A stretch of 64,000 nt of DNA from contig JAEMBT020000002.1 in the NCBI GenBank assembly GCA_018873245.2, forward strand, positions 8,902,001 through 8,966,000, given 5' to 3'. Of the stretch, positions 20,031 through 31,527 are shown piece after piece; the stretch's first letter is position 1; each line of letters begins with the position of its first letter. The notes under the pieces were generated by a model. That model was not told the DNA's origin, ran no database searches, and saw nothing but the letters and a program-made list of their open reading frames with translations. The position numbers were made by a program, and so were the translations under genes. The stretch is from Archegozetes longisetosus (Eukaryota > Arthropoda > Arachnida > Sarcoptiformes > Trhypochthoniidae).

Positions 20031-20819
20031 CCATCAACAAACTGACGTCCGAAAGTGGAAACAATCCCATGAACTTAATATAACTCAAGTATTCACTCAC
20101 GTACTTAAAGTTGAATTTAATTATCATAATCATATCTTTATGCTTGTAAATAAATTACTTATTTCCTCATCCAATAATAGTATTAAGATTATTACAAACA
20201 ATAATAATAATAATATTAAGATGAAGCAAGTTTTAAAGTTTGAACTTGATCAGATAAACCTTAAGAAACATAGATGAAAAGATGGTAAGTTGTCGCGATT
20301 GAGTCGTATCATTGATTAGCTAAATGCGTTCAATCTCTGAGCTGGACCTAAGTTGAAATCTGGCCAACTTTTAATTAGTTTAAAGTTGTTCGATCGAAGG
20401 ATGTTTGATAAATGTTTGACAAATATTTGAAAAGTAGCCAAATTGATAGCTCAAATCAAACTTATAATCATTACACCATTACAGATAAGGAAATTATTTC
20501 AAATTTCAACGTCACTCAGTATTTAAATATTAAAAAATTTATTAAATAAAAATCTTTATATAATTTTAAATAATTAAAAAGCTTTACGTGATTTTTACAG
20601 TAGATAAATAATAAACAAAATAATCAAAAGCTATACAGACAGTACAGTACAGTACAAGATTTGCATAAGTAATGCTTGTGTTATTTCATCTAAAATGAAG
20701 ACATAAGTCGTTAAATGTATTAAATCACAGAAATTTAGCTTAAGATAAGGGCACATAAGTTGAATGGCACTGATTCTAGTTATTGAATTTTAATAAATGG
20801 CTAAATTGATTAATAAAAG
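20031..20819. other. Intergenic DNA, 3' flank of the xylosyltransferase gene
   Basis: Contains a short AAT trinucleotide run near 20200 and a triple CAGTA repeat near 20642. No gene seen. Confidence 0.5.
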
Positions 20820-23800
20820 TTAAATAATGGGAGAAATGTGTGACTTAGGATCAGGAGAAAAAGAGCTCCAATCAGTTAAATGGCACGGAATCATATGGAA
20901 GTCACAGTTTAAATTAATGCTTAAACTTGTCGATTTTGATATGTAACACATCTCATTAGAGTACCAGAACTCGGAATATAGAGAACTAATCCAATTCAGC
21001 AAATCTTTGCCATATTTGCGAGAGTTTCTAAAAGCTATTTCAATGTCTAAACTTTTATTTTGATATCCTAAATAAGTTTCAATTGAGCTAAAGTTATGTG
21101 AGTAGTGTTGTTTTGGACCGTTATGCAAAATTTTTGCATATTCTTTATTGACTTTTTTTTGATTGTAAAAAAGAAGAGGAGATATCAAGAACTTTGTTTC
21201 GGCGATTGTTTGCCAGTTATGGAGAACCAGCAATTTCCAAACCCCAGGACGCAGCGGAACATTCAGTAGTGGTTTTTGAACTAATACATTAGATGATTGG
21301 TCAGTGGACCCGTTGGTTTCGATCTTAACTTCATAAGAAGCGGCGACAGTGTTGATTGGATCAACCCACAAAAACGTTGTGGTGAACGCTTCAGAACTTG
21401 GAATCCATTTATGCAAAGCAACTGGGCGTGAAAAGGGACCCATAATGCAACCAAAATTTCGAAATATTAGTTCTTTGACATCAAAATCAGAACAGACCTA
21501 CAAAATTGAGTGTTTGAGTGAGTAAGTGAACAGATAAATATATAACTAATGTTTAATGACCTGCAAAGTCAATAGTTTCTCAGATAAACTATTGCTACTA
21601 TGAAAGATAACATGATTTAAAGGACGGATAATGGTTTCGAAGCTTAAAAGTGAGTTTAGTCCGTCATTGGCAATCGATTCAAATGATATCAAGACTCCTT
21701 GAAATATTTGATTGTCAAATAATAAATTTGCTTCATTGACTTGACTTAACTGAAGCACTTTTGCATGACTCTTATGATTAAAATTTTCTCTTGACCAATT
21801 TTTCCTCAATTCGCATCTTTCCTCAATACTTTTCAAAGTATTTATAGCAAAAGAGTAATAAAAGGTTAGTTTTGTGTCGTCAGCAACTGGTTGAGTATCT
21901 TCGTAATGGTATTCATTTTGCCAGTACTTATCATTTGCAACTCTACCTTCATTAGATTTCTTACTAATCCATTCCTCCAATCTATTAATGATAGCCTGAT
22001 TGACAACAGGCTCAAACTTTCTGCCAAAAAATAATGGTTTAGACTGAGTCGCGACAAGTCTTGACCAGTCGTTTGTTTTAAAATCATTAGGAGAACATCC
22101 ACACCAATCAACGATATGCTTGTATTGACATTTGCAGCCTTGCTTTCGGCGCCAATTAGTCAGACGTAAATTATTGTCAATTATTGTTGAACAAAATTCA
22201 CTGTTTTGCAGAACAGTATGAAAGTATGACTGGTATTCCCAAATAAAAATAATTGCATTAATTATAAGTGCTTTGCTTATTGAAGCTCATTATATTCTTA
22301 CTTCTGCTGGTAGTAAAGTGTATTTAAATATTTGTTTAAGTCCTTTCAAGAGTTCATTTTGATTGAATGTGATATAGTGACAAAATTGACGGCTTAAGAC
22401 AACCCAGTCACTTCCACCATCCCATCGAACACCTTACGCAAAAGATTTAAGTTGTAAATACCAGTCAATTTGTCAATATTTGTTTTGATGCAATACCTGT
22501 AGGCAATTCTCTATCAGCGACTCTCCACATATGCGTATCGCATTCATAAAAAGTTTTATCGAGACCTTGTTTTGCTATAAAACGTTGTGCGTCTTGACCG
22601 TGGGATTTGACAAAATTTTTCCCTTTATGTCCCATTAGGAAATTTTCGAGTTCTTGAATTGGTCTAACAATTAAGAGAGGGTAAAAATGTCTCAAAAATT
22701 AGGAAAATTAAACATTTTGGGAACATACTTAATAGGAAAGTCAGTTTCACTAATATTTATGAAAAAATCCCAATCTTTATCCCAGTCAGTAAACTGTAAG
22801 ATATCTTTAATGCAGTTAAGAAGCATTTGAAGAAGACTAGCGCCACCCCATATGGTCGAAAGACGCAAACGGGAAAGTTTTATGTTTTTAAATTTAGCTT
22901 CCAATTGACTTAATTCACGGTATAAGTAGTCTTGACGCTAAAACATATATTAGGCTCAATGAATCATTGGAAACCAAGAGTATTGTAGCTGTGGGCGAAC
23001 AAAGTGAATCTAATAACAAGTTTGTGTGCCCTCAATTAACTTATACTCATACAATCGTTAGGTTATTAGGTAATGGATTTCTATAGCTCTCAAGTATATA
23101 CAACATCGTTATGAAAAAGTTACAGACTCACCGAATCGACATGAATGTAATAGTAATGTTTTTGGTCGTATAAGTTCTTGATTAGTCGTTTAATTTGTCG
23201 AAATGAACGACCGTTTACAGTTAGTAAGAATACAATTTTGACTGAACTTTCGCTGACTGTTTGCGGAACAAGACTAGGAATGACTTTTTGGATCTCTGTT
23301 GATAGAAAGTCAAAATTGATTTTTAAACTTGAACTTAAAGTTATAATTTAAAAGTCAGACGATTCATGTGTGAGACAATCAGTAGAGATTTTGAGTTACA
23401 AATGCTTGGTTAGTAACTTATAAGTGATTGTTTCAATTCTAATCAATATCTTACTTGGAAGTCCAGTTCTGTAAATATCAATAGCATAATAGCCACCACA
23501 AAATAGATTGGGTTCACCTGAACACGACATATTGCAATGAAATGCTTGCAATCTGGAGCTTTCAGGAGGAATTTCTCCTCCACAAAAACATTCATTTTTG
23601 AACTGCAAACCGGCAAATCTGAAACCGGACTGCAGACAGATATTCAAGCATTTGGTTGGACTATTATCTACAAATTTAGTTCTATATCCCGTTAATATAC
23701 GGGGTTTGGCTCTATCGCGATAACAGCCAACATATTCACCAAAGTGACCATCTTTTCAAAATGATATCCAATAACAAGTCAGTTTCAAACCAAAAAAATA

Positions 23801-24691
23801 ATCAAACAAATGATGTGAAACAAAATAAAATCCGAGCAATCAATTTGAAAATCGCATTTGGTTCCATTTTGAACAAAACGCCAAAATCAACATAAATTAA
23901 CAAAAGGAACAAATTAATCAATTGTTTTGAAATAATCTGATAGTTATTAAGACGTAGATAAGCAAATAGTAGAGTAGTAAAGCAAGTTCTGAGATAGCTG
24001 ATGGCTAATAAACTTACCACTTAATGGACAATAACGCGGTAGAGTCTTAGGGTAGAGTTGAGAACTTTGACTCAAACATGTAATTTCTGCCAATTCTTGT
24101 TTACACTTCTTTGTTGATGCTCTTTGGATGGCTGAGAGTGCATGTTTGCTGCTTATATTACATGAGGGATTTATATTTAGTTCATTAAAATTGAGTATTT
24201 TCTGCAATAATCAATGAAAAAGTTTTAATTCAAAATTTAATTGAACATTAATTGATGCAAATGAAAACAATTGCAAACCTTATGAGATTTTGTCACATCT
24301 TTTGATTTATCGATCAAATTACTGATTGAGTTGTCGCCTTCTATTTCATATTCAAATGATTCATGAATTGGATCCTAAAAATACAATTTTAACAAGTATT
24401 TAGAAAACGTTAATAATAATAAACTAATTGATAAGAACTTTGAAATAAACTGACATTTTTATTGATTTTGTCATTAATAGAAAATTTGTTGTGAATTTTC
24501 GATTCAAGACTTGAATTATAAGATGAATAGAAATTGATGGCAAGCATTAGTTGAATGAAAAGAATAATAAAAGACATAAACAGATAGATCCAATAGCGAC
24601 GAAAGAGGCGACTTCTGCCAAAATATATTACGATATGTTTGAGAGCAACCAATATATTGGCGATTGTCTTCATGATTATAGAGAAACACAT
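20820..24691 (-). CDS. oxt: Peptide O-xylosyltransferase with WSC domain, complete, ten exons
   Basis: Golgi type II membrane enzyme (GT14) that transfers xylose from UDP-Xyl to Ser of proteoglycan cores, the first step of heparan and chondroitin sulfate synthesis. Exons: 24691-24455, 24374-24279, 24201-24018, 23751-23455, 23295-23132, 22937-22729, 22663-22497, 22432-22302, 22229-21561 and 21497-20820. Phases match throughout, giving 832 aa (the fly enzyme is about 875). A signal anchor (about residues 32-54) is followed by a Cys-rich WSC domain (about 175-265, with CFCGGEIPPESS and FCGGYYAID). The catalytic domain has YYYIHVDS, FFINISETDFPIK, FVKSHGQDA, HMWRVADRELP and WDGGSDWVVLSRQFC. CKCQYKHIVDWCGCSPNDF and the C-terminal XylT domain follow. 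A WSC domain is also known in the fly enzyme. No breaks seen. Confidence 0.96.
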
Positions 24692-25182
24692 TAATATTGA
24701 TTGATTTAAATAACTAAATCGTGTATTGATTCATGTGTTCATAATGCTTGCAACAAAACACATGTCATGTCATGTCCCGAGACATTAATATCTCATTTAA
24801 TTGTTGTCCTAATCTATGGCACATTTTCGCTCAGTGTTTGATTAAAACTCACATATTTATCATTATTGTTGAAGATAACAAACCATATAATGAGTTCTTA
24901 ACTATTAGAACTTATTTTGGTTTCTAAACACTTTCAAATCTAAGTCAATGTAATGTTTGAGTAGAGGTCAAACTCAATGCTTAGGTAGAGGTCAGACAGC
25001 AGTGTAAGCTTACTGTCAAAATGATTTGTCTGATAGATGGCAATTGCGTTCAAAACTGTCAATGTAAAGTAGATCAATTAGAACCAGTTTAACCCTTTAG
25101 AGACTAATGTATTATTTTAGGAACATTGATCTCTACTATAAAATGGACCAAAAGGTAGGTTTAGCAAAATTAAAGTATTGCA
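24692..25182. other. Upstream region of the xylosyltransferase gene
   Basis: No gene seen. Two near-identical short direct repeats (GAGTAGAGGTCAAAC and AGGTAGAGGTCAGAC) occur around 24960-24996. The gene's promoter is presumably just right of 24691. Confidence 0.4.
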
Positions 25183-25227
25183 CTAAGTTTAAGAAATTTC
25201 GCCCTAAAGCGAAATTTCAAACTTAAG
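25183..25227. repeat. Perfect-looking short inverted repeat (hairpin)
   Basis: AAGTTTAAGAAATTTCGC is followed by a six-base loop (cctaaa) and GCGAAATTTCAAACTTAAGC, giving a stem of roughly 16-20 bp with one or two mismatches. It could be a terminator-like hairpin, a MITE relic or chance. No gene is adjacent. Confidence 0.6.
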
Positions 25228-25539
25228 CAAATTTTTCTTATTAAATCTTATCTTTATTTAATGCACATTTTAAATTGTATCAAAACAGTTCAGTATTTCA
25301 TTTTTTAATTAGTGAAGTAAGTTTTTGATTTTTTTGTGTTTTTGCGCTTTTTGTGATTTTTAAAAAAAATTTTTGTGCAATTTTTTTATTTTTGTGCTTT
25401 CTTGTGTTTTTGGACTTTTTGTGCTTCGTTGGGCTTTGGTCACTAATAAGAGTAAGCACAAATTTAATTAATTTTATTATAATAAAAATAAAGCTTTTAG
25501 ACATATAGACTTAAAGAGAGACAGAGAGAGAGGGAGGGA

Positions 25540-26690
25540 GGGAGTAGTATATATATGACGAGGCTGGGACAGTACGATAGTACGAATACGAAGTTTAAGC
25601 TAAAATCATCATGTTTTACTAGGACACTACGAATAGTACGAGTACTACTTCATACCTCATACTTCTCCATTGGAATTTCCATATTAAATTTCTAGGAATA
25701 GTATCCCAGAACAGTCATACTTGTCCAGAAACAGTCATTTAAAAAAACTTATCTCACTAAATGGAGACATACAAGTGTTCCCATGTGATAGAATGATAAC
25801 AAAAACTAATGAATCAAATCGTGAAAGCATCGAATTTCATAAAAACAATAGCTTGAATAAGGATAATCCGTCTTTTAAAACATGTATTTGTGAACAAGTT
25901 AAGAATTAGAATAACTTTTATGATTTTCATGCTATATGTAAAGATCGTAATAAAAAATATAGGAGACAGAGTGTAGAATGTCAAATATGTAATACAATAA
26001 CAAATAGGAATTATTATCATAAACACATGAAAAAACATCGAGTTTTGATACCTATTATTGTAAATATTTGTTCTAAATGTAACATTGATAAATCTAAAGA
26101 CAGTTTTCATAACGATAAATATAAGGAGGATAGTAAAAAGACTATTTGTAAGGAATGTGCGAAAGTTTCAAAATAAGAGAAAAACTTGTATCAAAAATGG
26201 AAAAAAATACTGATACAGTACGAATCGTACCTCAATCGGCCCTCTAAAACCAGTAATAAAAACACCAAAAAAGTGAACTTTTCATATTGTTTAATATGGA
26301 ATTTGGATCAAAAACTACAAAAAATCACCCAAAATTAATCGAAAAACCTGGGACAGTACGACTTGTTCCCTCTAAAATAGTAGATTTTTATCAAATAAAA
26401 CGGAAAAACTCACAAAAATAGTCAATAGAAAGCCTAAAATCAATCAAAAAAAAGCTGGGACACTACGAGAGGTACGAGCTCATGTCCTCTAAAAATCATG
26501 AGAAAAACATTAAAAATTGAATTTTTCACGTCGTTTTGTATGAAATTTAAGCTAAAATATTACAAAAAGTCGTCTAAAACTATCAAAATTTACTACTACT
26601 AATTTGCTGGGACAGGTATGAGGATACGAGTTCATACTCTCTAAATTCACCTAAAACAGTAACTTTCATGAAATAAAACTAACAAAACAA
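25540..26690. repeat. Degenerate repeat with GGGACA-GTACGA-type units
   Basis: Units contain GCTGGGACAGTACGA or close variants (CTGGGACACTACGAGAGGTA, CCTGGGACAGTACGACTTGT, GCTGGGACAGGTATGAGGAT), followed by a CTCTAAAA-type segment and an AT-rich spacer. Unit starts are near 25563, 26211, 26347, 26455 and 26607, so spacing in the right part is about 108-152 bp. The repeat brackets the decayed zinc-finger ORF at 25721-26175. Elsewhere in the window I see no other copies. Confidence 0.65.
25721..26175 (+). pseudogene. Decayed Cys-rich zinc-finger (CxxC) protein ORF
   Basis: One frame is open from about 25721 to 26175 except for a TAG at 25907. After the stop it encodes three treble-Cys or zinc-finger-like units: FHAICKDRNKKYRR, then CQICN with HKHMKKH, then ICSKCNIDKSKDSFHNDKY ending ICKECAKVSK and TAA. 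This spacing (CxxC, about 20 residues, CxxC) resembles short zinc-finger proteins common in large DNA viruses and some mobile elements, but I cannot assign a family. The initiation codon is unclear; the ORF as written starts at TTG. It sits inside a degenerate GTAC-rich repeat. The Lys/Asn/Asp-rich composition differs from the flanking host genes. It is probably a relic of an invading element. Confidence 0.5.
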
Positions 26691-27390
26691 CGAATTATCA
26701 CTTAAAAACAAGAGAAAGTACTATACTAAAACCACCCACGATAATTATTCCCCGTTATAACTCTTCTATAAAATAAGAGATGTGTTCACGTTCACCTTTG
26801 TATAATTGACGGACGCTAAGCTGAGGAGGTCCGCCAATACACCTTCTCGACCCGGTAAACAATAGTTAACGCAGCACTTTATATACATCTATGTCACTCC
26901 GAGTTATTTAGCGAATAATCAAACTTCAGTAATTAAAAACAAACAATTTAATGTTAAAATAATTAATTAAGAATTAAATATAACAAAAATATAAGAACAA
27001 CAAAGACAATTCAATCCGACATGATCTCTCCTCAAGAGGCTTATCAAATCCCCTTTATTCGTAAAAAATTCCCCTTTTATATATGTATTGAACTGTATTA
27101 CGATACAGTTCAATGAATGACCAGTTAGTGTTGAACTGACTGGCTTACGCGTAGAGTTGACGTTTCGCCCCCGTCATAATTATGTTTTTTATTTGTGCGG
27201 TCATTTTTTTTATCACCGCTGTGCATATATCCACATTACATTGTAAAAATATTCATTCACGAGTATATATAACAGTTCTTATGGTCACTGAAGTTTAAAG
27301 TTAAAAAAGTTATTTCCCCAAAAGTATATTATTTTGTAAGTATATATGTTATGTTTTAATTTAATTTTGTATTTTGTGTAATAATTTAGC
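26691..27390. other. Non-coding DNA with a short palindrome
   Basis: Contains TGAACTGTAT-TACG-ATACAGTTCA near 27089-27112, a perfect 10-bp inverted repeat, and a stretch with unusually many CpG (CTTACGCGTAGAGTTGACG near 27145). It could be part of an LTR or another element end, but no second copy was found in the window. Confidence 0.4.
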
Positions 27391-27749
27391 GTGATTAATA
27401 TTAGGTTGAGGCTATTTTCCCGCACAAAGGAATGCGCATGCGTGAGTATACATTCATCATTTTGCGCATACAGCTCTCAGTTCAAACAGTGTTGCCATAC
27501 GATTCACATGTGTTTTTACTTTAGAGAGATTTTCACAATCTTTACATTCATTTTCCTCTTATTTTTCACATTTATTTTTATTATTTTCTACTTTTAATTA
27601 TAGGATTCATCGTCATCAACACAACACCGAAAACTCATACAGCCGTACACATCCGGACTCACCGTTGTTTCTTATTTTTTTGTTTTGGTGTAATTTATGA
27701 AATAAATCATTGTAATTCGTTGTAACCTAACCAATCTTAATCAAGAATC
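27391..27749 (+). promoter_or_regulatory. Presumed promoter and 5' UTR of the unrecognised gene at 27.75 kb
   Basis: Locally GC- and CpG-richer than its surroundings (GCGCATGCGTGAG at about 27432) and directly upstream of the ATG at 27750. A 68-codon ORF here ends in Phe/Ile runs and is probably not translated. Assignment rests on position and composition only. Confidence 0.35.
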
Positions 27750-29209
27750 ATGAACTATGAAACTAGTGATTGTGAACACGACACAGTGATAGTAATTAAG
27801 GGCGCATTAGACTTCATTATTTATGGGTGTGTTGGAATCGTACTAGGTGTACTTTGCTTTGATTATGTATCTCCTAAATTATATATGGATTCGAGGGTCA
27901 AGCTATATGGATTAGCATGCAAGAAAGGAAGATCTAAATATCTTAGATTTGTGACAAAGAACAGCAACCCAAACCCATATAAACACGAATATCCTGTCTA
28001 CATTGATCAGATGAATGAAATATTTCTTGGTACAAAACTCGGCGATGGTTACGACGAGGAAAAGGCTATTCAAACAGTAAAGGATAAACACGAATGTGGG
28101 CTCATCAATTGTTATTTGATGTATGAAATTCTAGCGTTCATAACATTCATGAAGTACCACCCGAACCACAATTATAATCTTACCAATGTGTGCCGGTCAG
28201 AAGGTAAATGCAAGACTTGAATAAACGTGATCGTAATATTTTTTGCTTATCCTTACACAGATCAAACTAAAAGAATCCGTAGAGCATGTAAAAAAGGATT
28301 AGAGTACTTTGCTCTAACAGGAAGTAAGATCGTGTTTGCTCTAGATGGTATAGATTACACCTTGTGGGAAAACAACACATCACCAATGGACAAGTTTTTT
28401 ACAATGTCAGAACTGAAATCACTATGTCGGCTCTACATGAGTGATTATATGCACAAATATGTGCTGGACAATATAATATTCACTAACAACTTCAAGATTG
28501 TTGAAATGCCATGGAATCAGGCTCCAGGTAAGATGAAACCTCCATAATTGCTTTAGTTCAAAATCAAAGCTTAGAAATATATACCAATCTAACTAAACTG
28601 AAATAGAATCAAATTTTTTTTACTTTAGGACGAGTCCATCCATATTGGATGCGCTACATCAATCAATATAAAATGAAAAGGCCTAAAATGAAACAGCCAG
28701 CTCAATACAGCAAAGTTGAATTGGAAAAACTTAGAACAAGAATTAAACAAAACGATGTATCAAGAGAAGAATTCCAAGAGGAATTAAATGTGTTACATAA
28801 GCTGTATGATAATATCGCGGCTGAGTATTCTAAACAACTACACAAACTGTCAGAAATTGAAGACGGGATCCGCTTGTTTGTGGTAGTGTGTGCATGTAGA
28901 GCTATTAGAAATTTAAAAAGGAAAGATGTCACCGTTGAAGAGATTCTAAACCGTAATAAAACCATAGAAACAATTCAGAAAGAAATAGATCAAGAGTTTG
29001 AAGCTCTTTGTAGTTGGAAGTTGGATGTAGAAAAACTTTTAGACAATATTTCGAAGTTGAGTACAACAGAGTCAGATATCACTGCACAATTGAGCCAAAT
29101 TGATCCAATTGATGTTCAACTTAAAGCTTTGAAGAAGAGTATGCCGAAGCTAGATGACATAGCTGATAAATTTATTAATGACAACACCGTGCGAATACTT
29201 TTCTTGTAG
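27750..29209 (+). CDS. Unrecognised membrane-anchored protein, three exons, 433 aa
   Basis: Exons 27750-28203, 28261-28527 and 28629-29209 join in phase across GT-AG introns of 57 and 101 bp, so this is a real spliced gene model. Residues about 17-40 form a hydrophobic helix (FIIYGCVGIVLGVLCF). Next come a central region with PNPYKHEYPVYIDQ and KHECGLINCYLMYEI, and a compact region with RRACKKGLEYFALTG, KIVFALDGIDYTLWEN, FTMSELKSLCRLY and VEMPWNQAPGRVHPYW. The last exon ends in about 150 residues of predicted coiled coil rich in Glu/Lys/Leu. The middle block vaguely recalls bacterial orphan proteins that pair a predicted beta-strand containing LDG with an S-E-L motif, but I cannot name a family. 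It lies in a transposon-rich stretch. It could be a lineage-specific gene, horizontally acquired or element-derived. Confidence 0.7.
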
Positions 29210-29805
29210 TATAACTATGAGGATGAAATTCGAGTAATTTTGGCATCATGACTCAATCGAGAATCATTTTTGTGACTTGGGATCGTTATAGCTTCTCATG
29301 TAATGTGTGTGTGTAAATTGAAATCAGGGACCTCAATGTGAGATTCCAATTTACTTTTACCTAATTCTCTATCTAAAAGTCTGGTTGAACTCGATAGAGT
29401 ATGCTTTACTTTTTAAAGTAATATGCTTGATACTCACCTTTTCGTACTCTTTATTATATATATGATATAGATATATATTTCAAATAAAAGAGTTCTTCAA
29501 CCTCTTAATAATTACTTTTTACAACTTTAGATGTACAATGAATAATAGTGAACAGTTAAGGGTTTATGTTATATCTGTTTTTTTGTTACACAACTTATCT
29601 TGCCTTTTATAGTTTTTGGTTCTCAAAATAGTTATTTTTATCTGAAAACAAGAAAACATTTGTGTTTTTCTGTAATTTAGGTAAATAGTACTTATACCAA
29701 TATTTATCACTCAAGTGGAAAATGATCTTGTACTGTGATCTCAAAGATTATTACTCATTACATATGAAAGTTGCAATCTACACTTTCTATTTTACTACTA
29801 AACTA
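29210..29805. other. 3' flank of the unrecognised gene
   Basis: AT-rich, with an AATAAA-like signal at about 29482 that could serve polyadenylation. No ORF of note. Ends at the mariner insertion. Confidence 0.4.
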
Positions 29806-31173
29806 AAGGGTGACCCATTTAATTACCCAATTTTGAAGTGGGCTGAACTTTTTTATTATTTGAGATAATTTGACAAACTATACATCAATGTGTAGACAAA
29901 GAATGAAAATTTTCGATGACGTCATTGAATTGAATTTGAACGTGGCATTCGATATTAAATCTGTCTTTAATTTAGTACTGAAAATGGTTTATATAAATGA
30001 GGAACGACTTTTTATTGCTATTAGTTTTGAAAATTTTGGATCACCAGTTGAAGTGCAAAGACAATACAGAGCAAAATACAGAAAACCACCTCCAGATCCC
30101 AAAATTATTAAAAGAATTCACAAGAATCTGAAGCCTCGCTATCGTGTAGATGACTTAAGGAAATCAATTAAATTTAGAAAGAAAACAGTATTGACTGAAT
30201 TGAACGTCAATAAAATTAAAAACATTTATTCAAATAAACCGAACACTAGTGTCCGAAAAGCAGAACTATTGTTGAGAAAAGAAGGCGTTAAAATAGGGCA
30301 TGAATCAGTGAGAAGAGCATTAAAACAGCAGAAGTTTCATCCCTACAGAATAGTCCTGAAATTTGATTTAAAGCCATGTGATTATAAGCCTCGATTAGAC
30401 TTTTGTAATTGAGTTTTGAATAAAGACTGTGAAGATGAAAACTTTACTCAAAATTTAATTTTTAGTGACGAATCGACTTTTTGTACTGATGGGTGCGTTA
30501 ATCGCTGGAATTGTCGGTATTGGTGTCAAAGTAATCCACGAATTGTTCACCACAAACACTGTATTAGTGAAAAAGTAATGGTTTGGGCTGCGGTCACTAT
30601 TAATGGAGTTATTGGTCTTTACTTTTATGAAATAATAGAAAGAATAGATCAACACAAGTACGCGGACAAGTGTTCGGCCTATTTTTTCATGTATTGGATG
30701 AGAAGGGCTTCGAGTATATGACAGACTTGTGGTTCATTCACGACATTGCGCGTCCGCACGTAACAAATAAAGTGCAGAATGTTCTACGTCAGCGTTTTAG
30801 CAATAAGTTTATTGGTGTCGGCGGATCACATCCCTGGCCTGCAAGATCCCCAGATCTCAATAGGTATGACTTTTTTTTGTGGGGATATTTAAAAGAGAAA
30901 GTTTACGCCCACAGAATCTCAAATGTTGAAGAACTTAAAAGTGCGATTATTAGTGAAGTCAACAATATTGATAGCAATGAAGAGCTATTCAAAAGCGTTT
31001 ATGTTTAGTTTAAGTCCCGAATGGAAGATTGTATTGAGCAAAAGGGGAATTATTTGAATTATTAAAAAATTTTCATTCTTTATCTATGTATTGATGTATA
31101 GTTTGTCAGATTATCTCAAATAATAAAAAAGTTCAGCTCATTTTAAGATCGGGTAATCAAATGGGTCACCCTA
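29806..31173 (+). mobile_element. Tc1/mariner-type element with DD41D-like transposase, defective
   Basis: A 1368-bp element flanked by TA dinucleotides (29804-29805 and 31174-31175), with terminal inverted repeats of about 90 bp. The left end reads AAGGGTGACCCATTTAATTA and the right end, on the other strand, TAGGGTGACCCATTTGATTA. Both ends continue to GAACTTTTTTATTATTTGAG. It encodes one broken transposase on the plus strand. The TIRs are still similar, so it is a moderately young copy that can no longer make its own transposase. Confidence 0.92.
29870..31008 (+). pseudogene. Broken mariner-family transposase (DD41D spacing)
   Basis: The N-terminal helix-turn-helix part (29870-30412) ends in TGA at 30410-30412, where Trp is likely ancestral because the same frame continues with LNKDCEDENF. 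The catalytic part contains LIFSDEST (first Asp). A frameshift near 30700 then moves the reading frame to the one holding WFIHDIARPH (second Asp) and SPDLNRYDFFLWGYLK. From the Asp of HD to the Asp of RYDF are 41 intervening residues, which is the DD41D arrangement of rosa-like mariners. HDN of the usual motif is HDI here. With one stop and one frameshift it cannot be active as written. Confidence 0.88.
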
Positions 31174-31527
31174 TACTTTATTATAGATTAAGGTTAATCT
31201 TTTAAGATGACTAACTAAACAATTATAGAAACTGAAGCACTATATTTTTTTATATTTCACAATATGTTATCCTTCCAATGTTCGAAATTGTTTTTTAATT
31301 TAAAGATAAAATATAGTAAGATTATACCAAATACAACTGAAACACAAATCAAAACAAATACAATACCACAATTTCTTATTTTAAGAACAAATTGATTTAA
31401 CTTTTTCATTAGCATTGTTTATTAATTATTCAGTTATCATTATTTATAAGATAAAGAAAGTGTGTCCAATAATCGACTTTTAGCTCTTTCTTTATTATAG
31501 TTTCTAATTACAAGATTTTTGTTTAGC
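31174..31527. other. AT-rich spacer between the mariner and the FAS copy
   Basis: No gene or clear repeat seen. The FAS homology starts abruptly at about 31528 (TTGTTAGCGG). Confidence 0.5.

Noticed and set aside
25298..25504. Lys/Thr/Asn-rich 68-codon minus-strand frame
   Set aside because: Derived from a T-rich, TTTTTGTG-like simple-sequence tract; low complexity with no start context.
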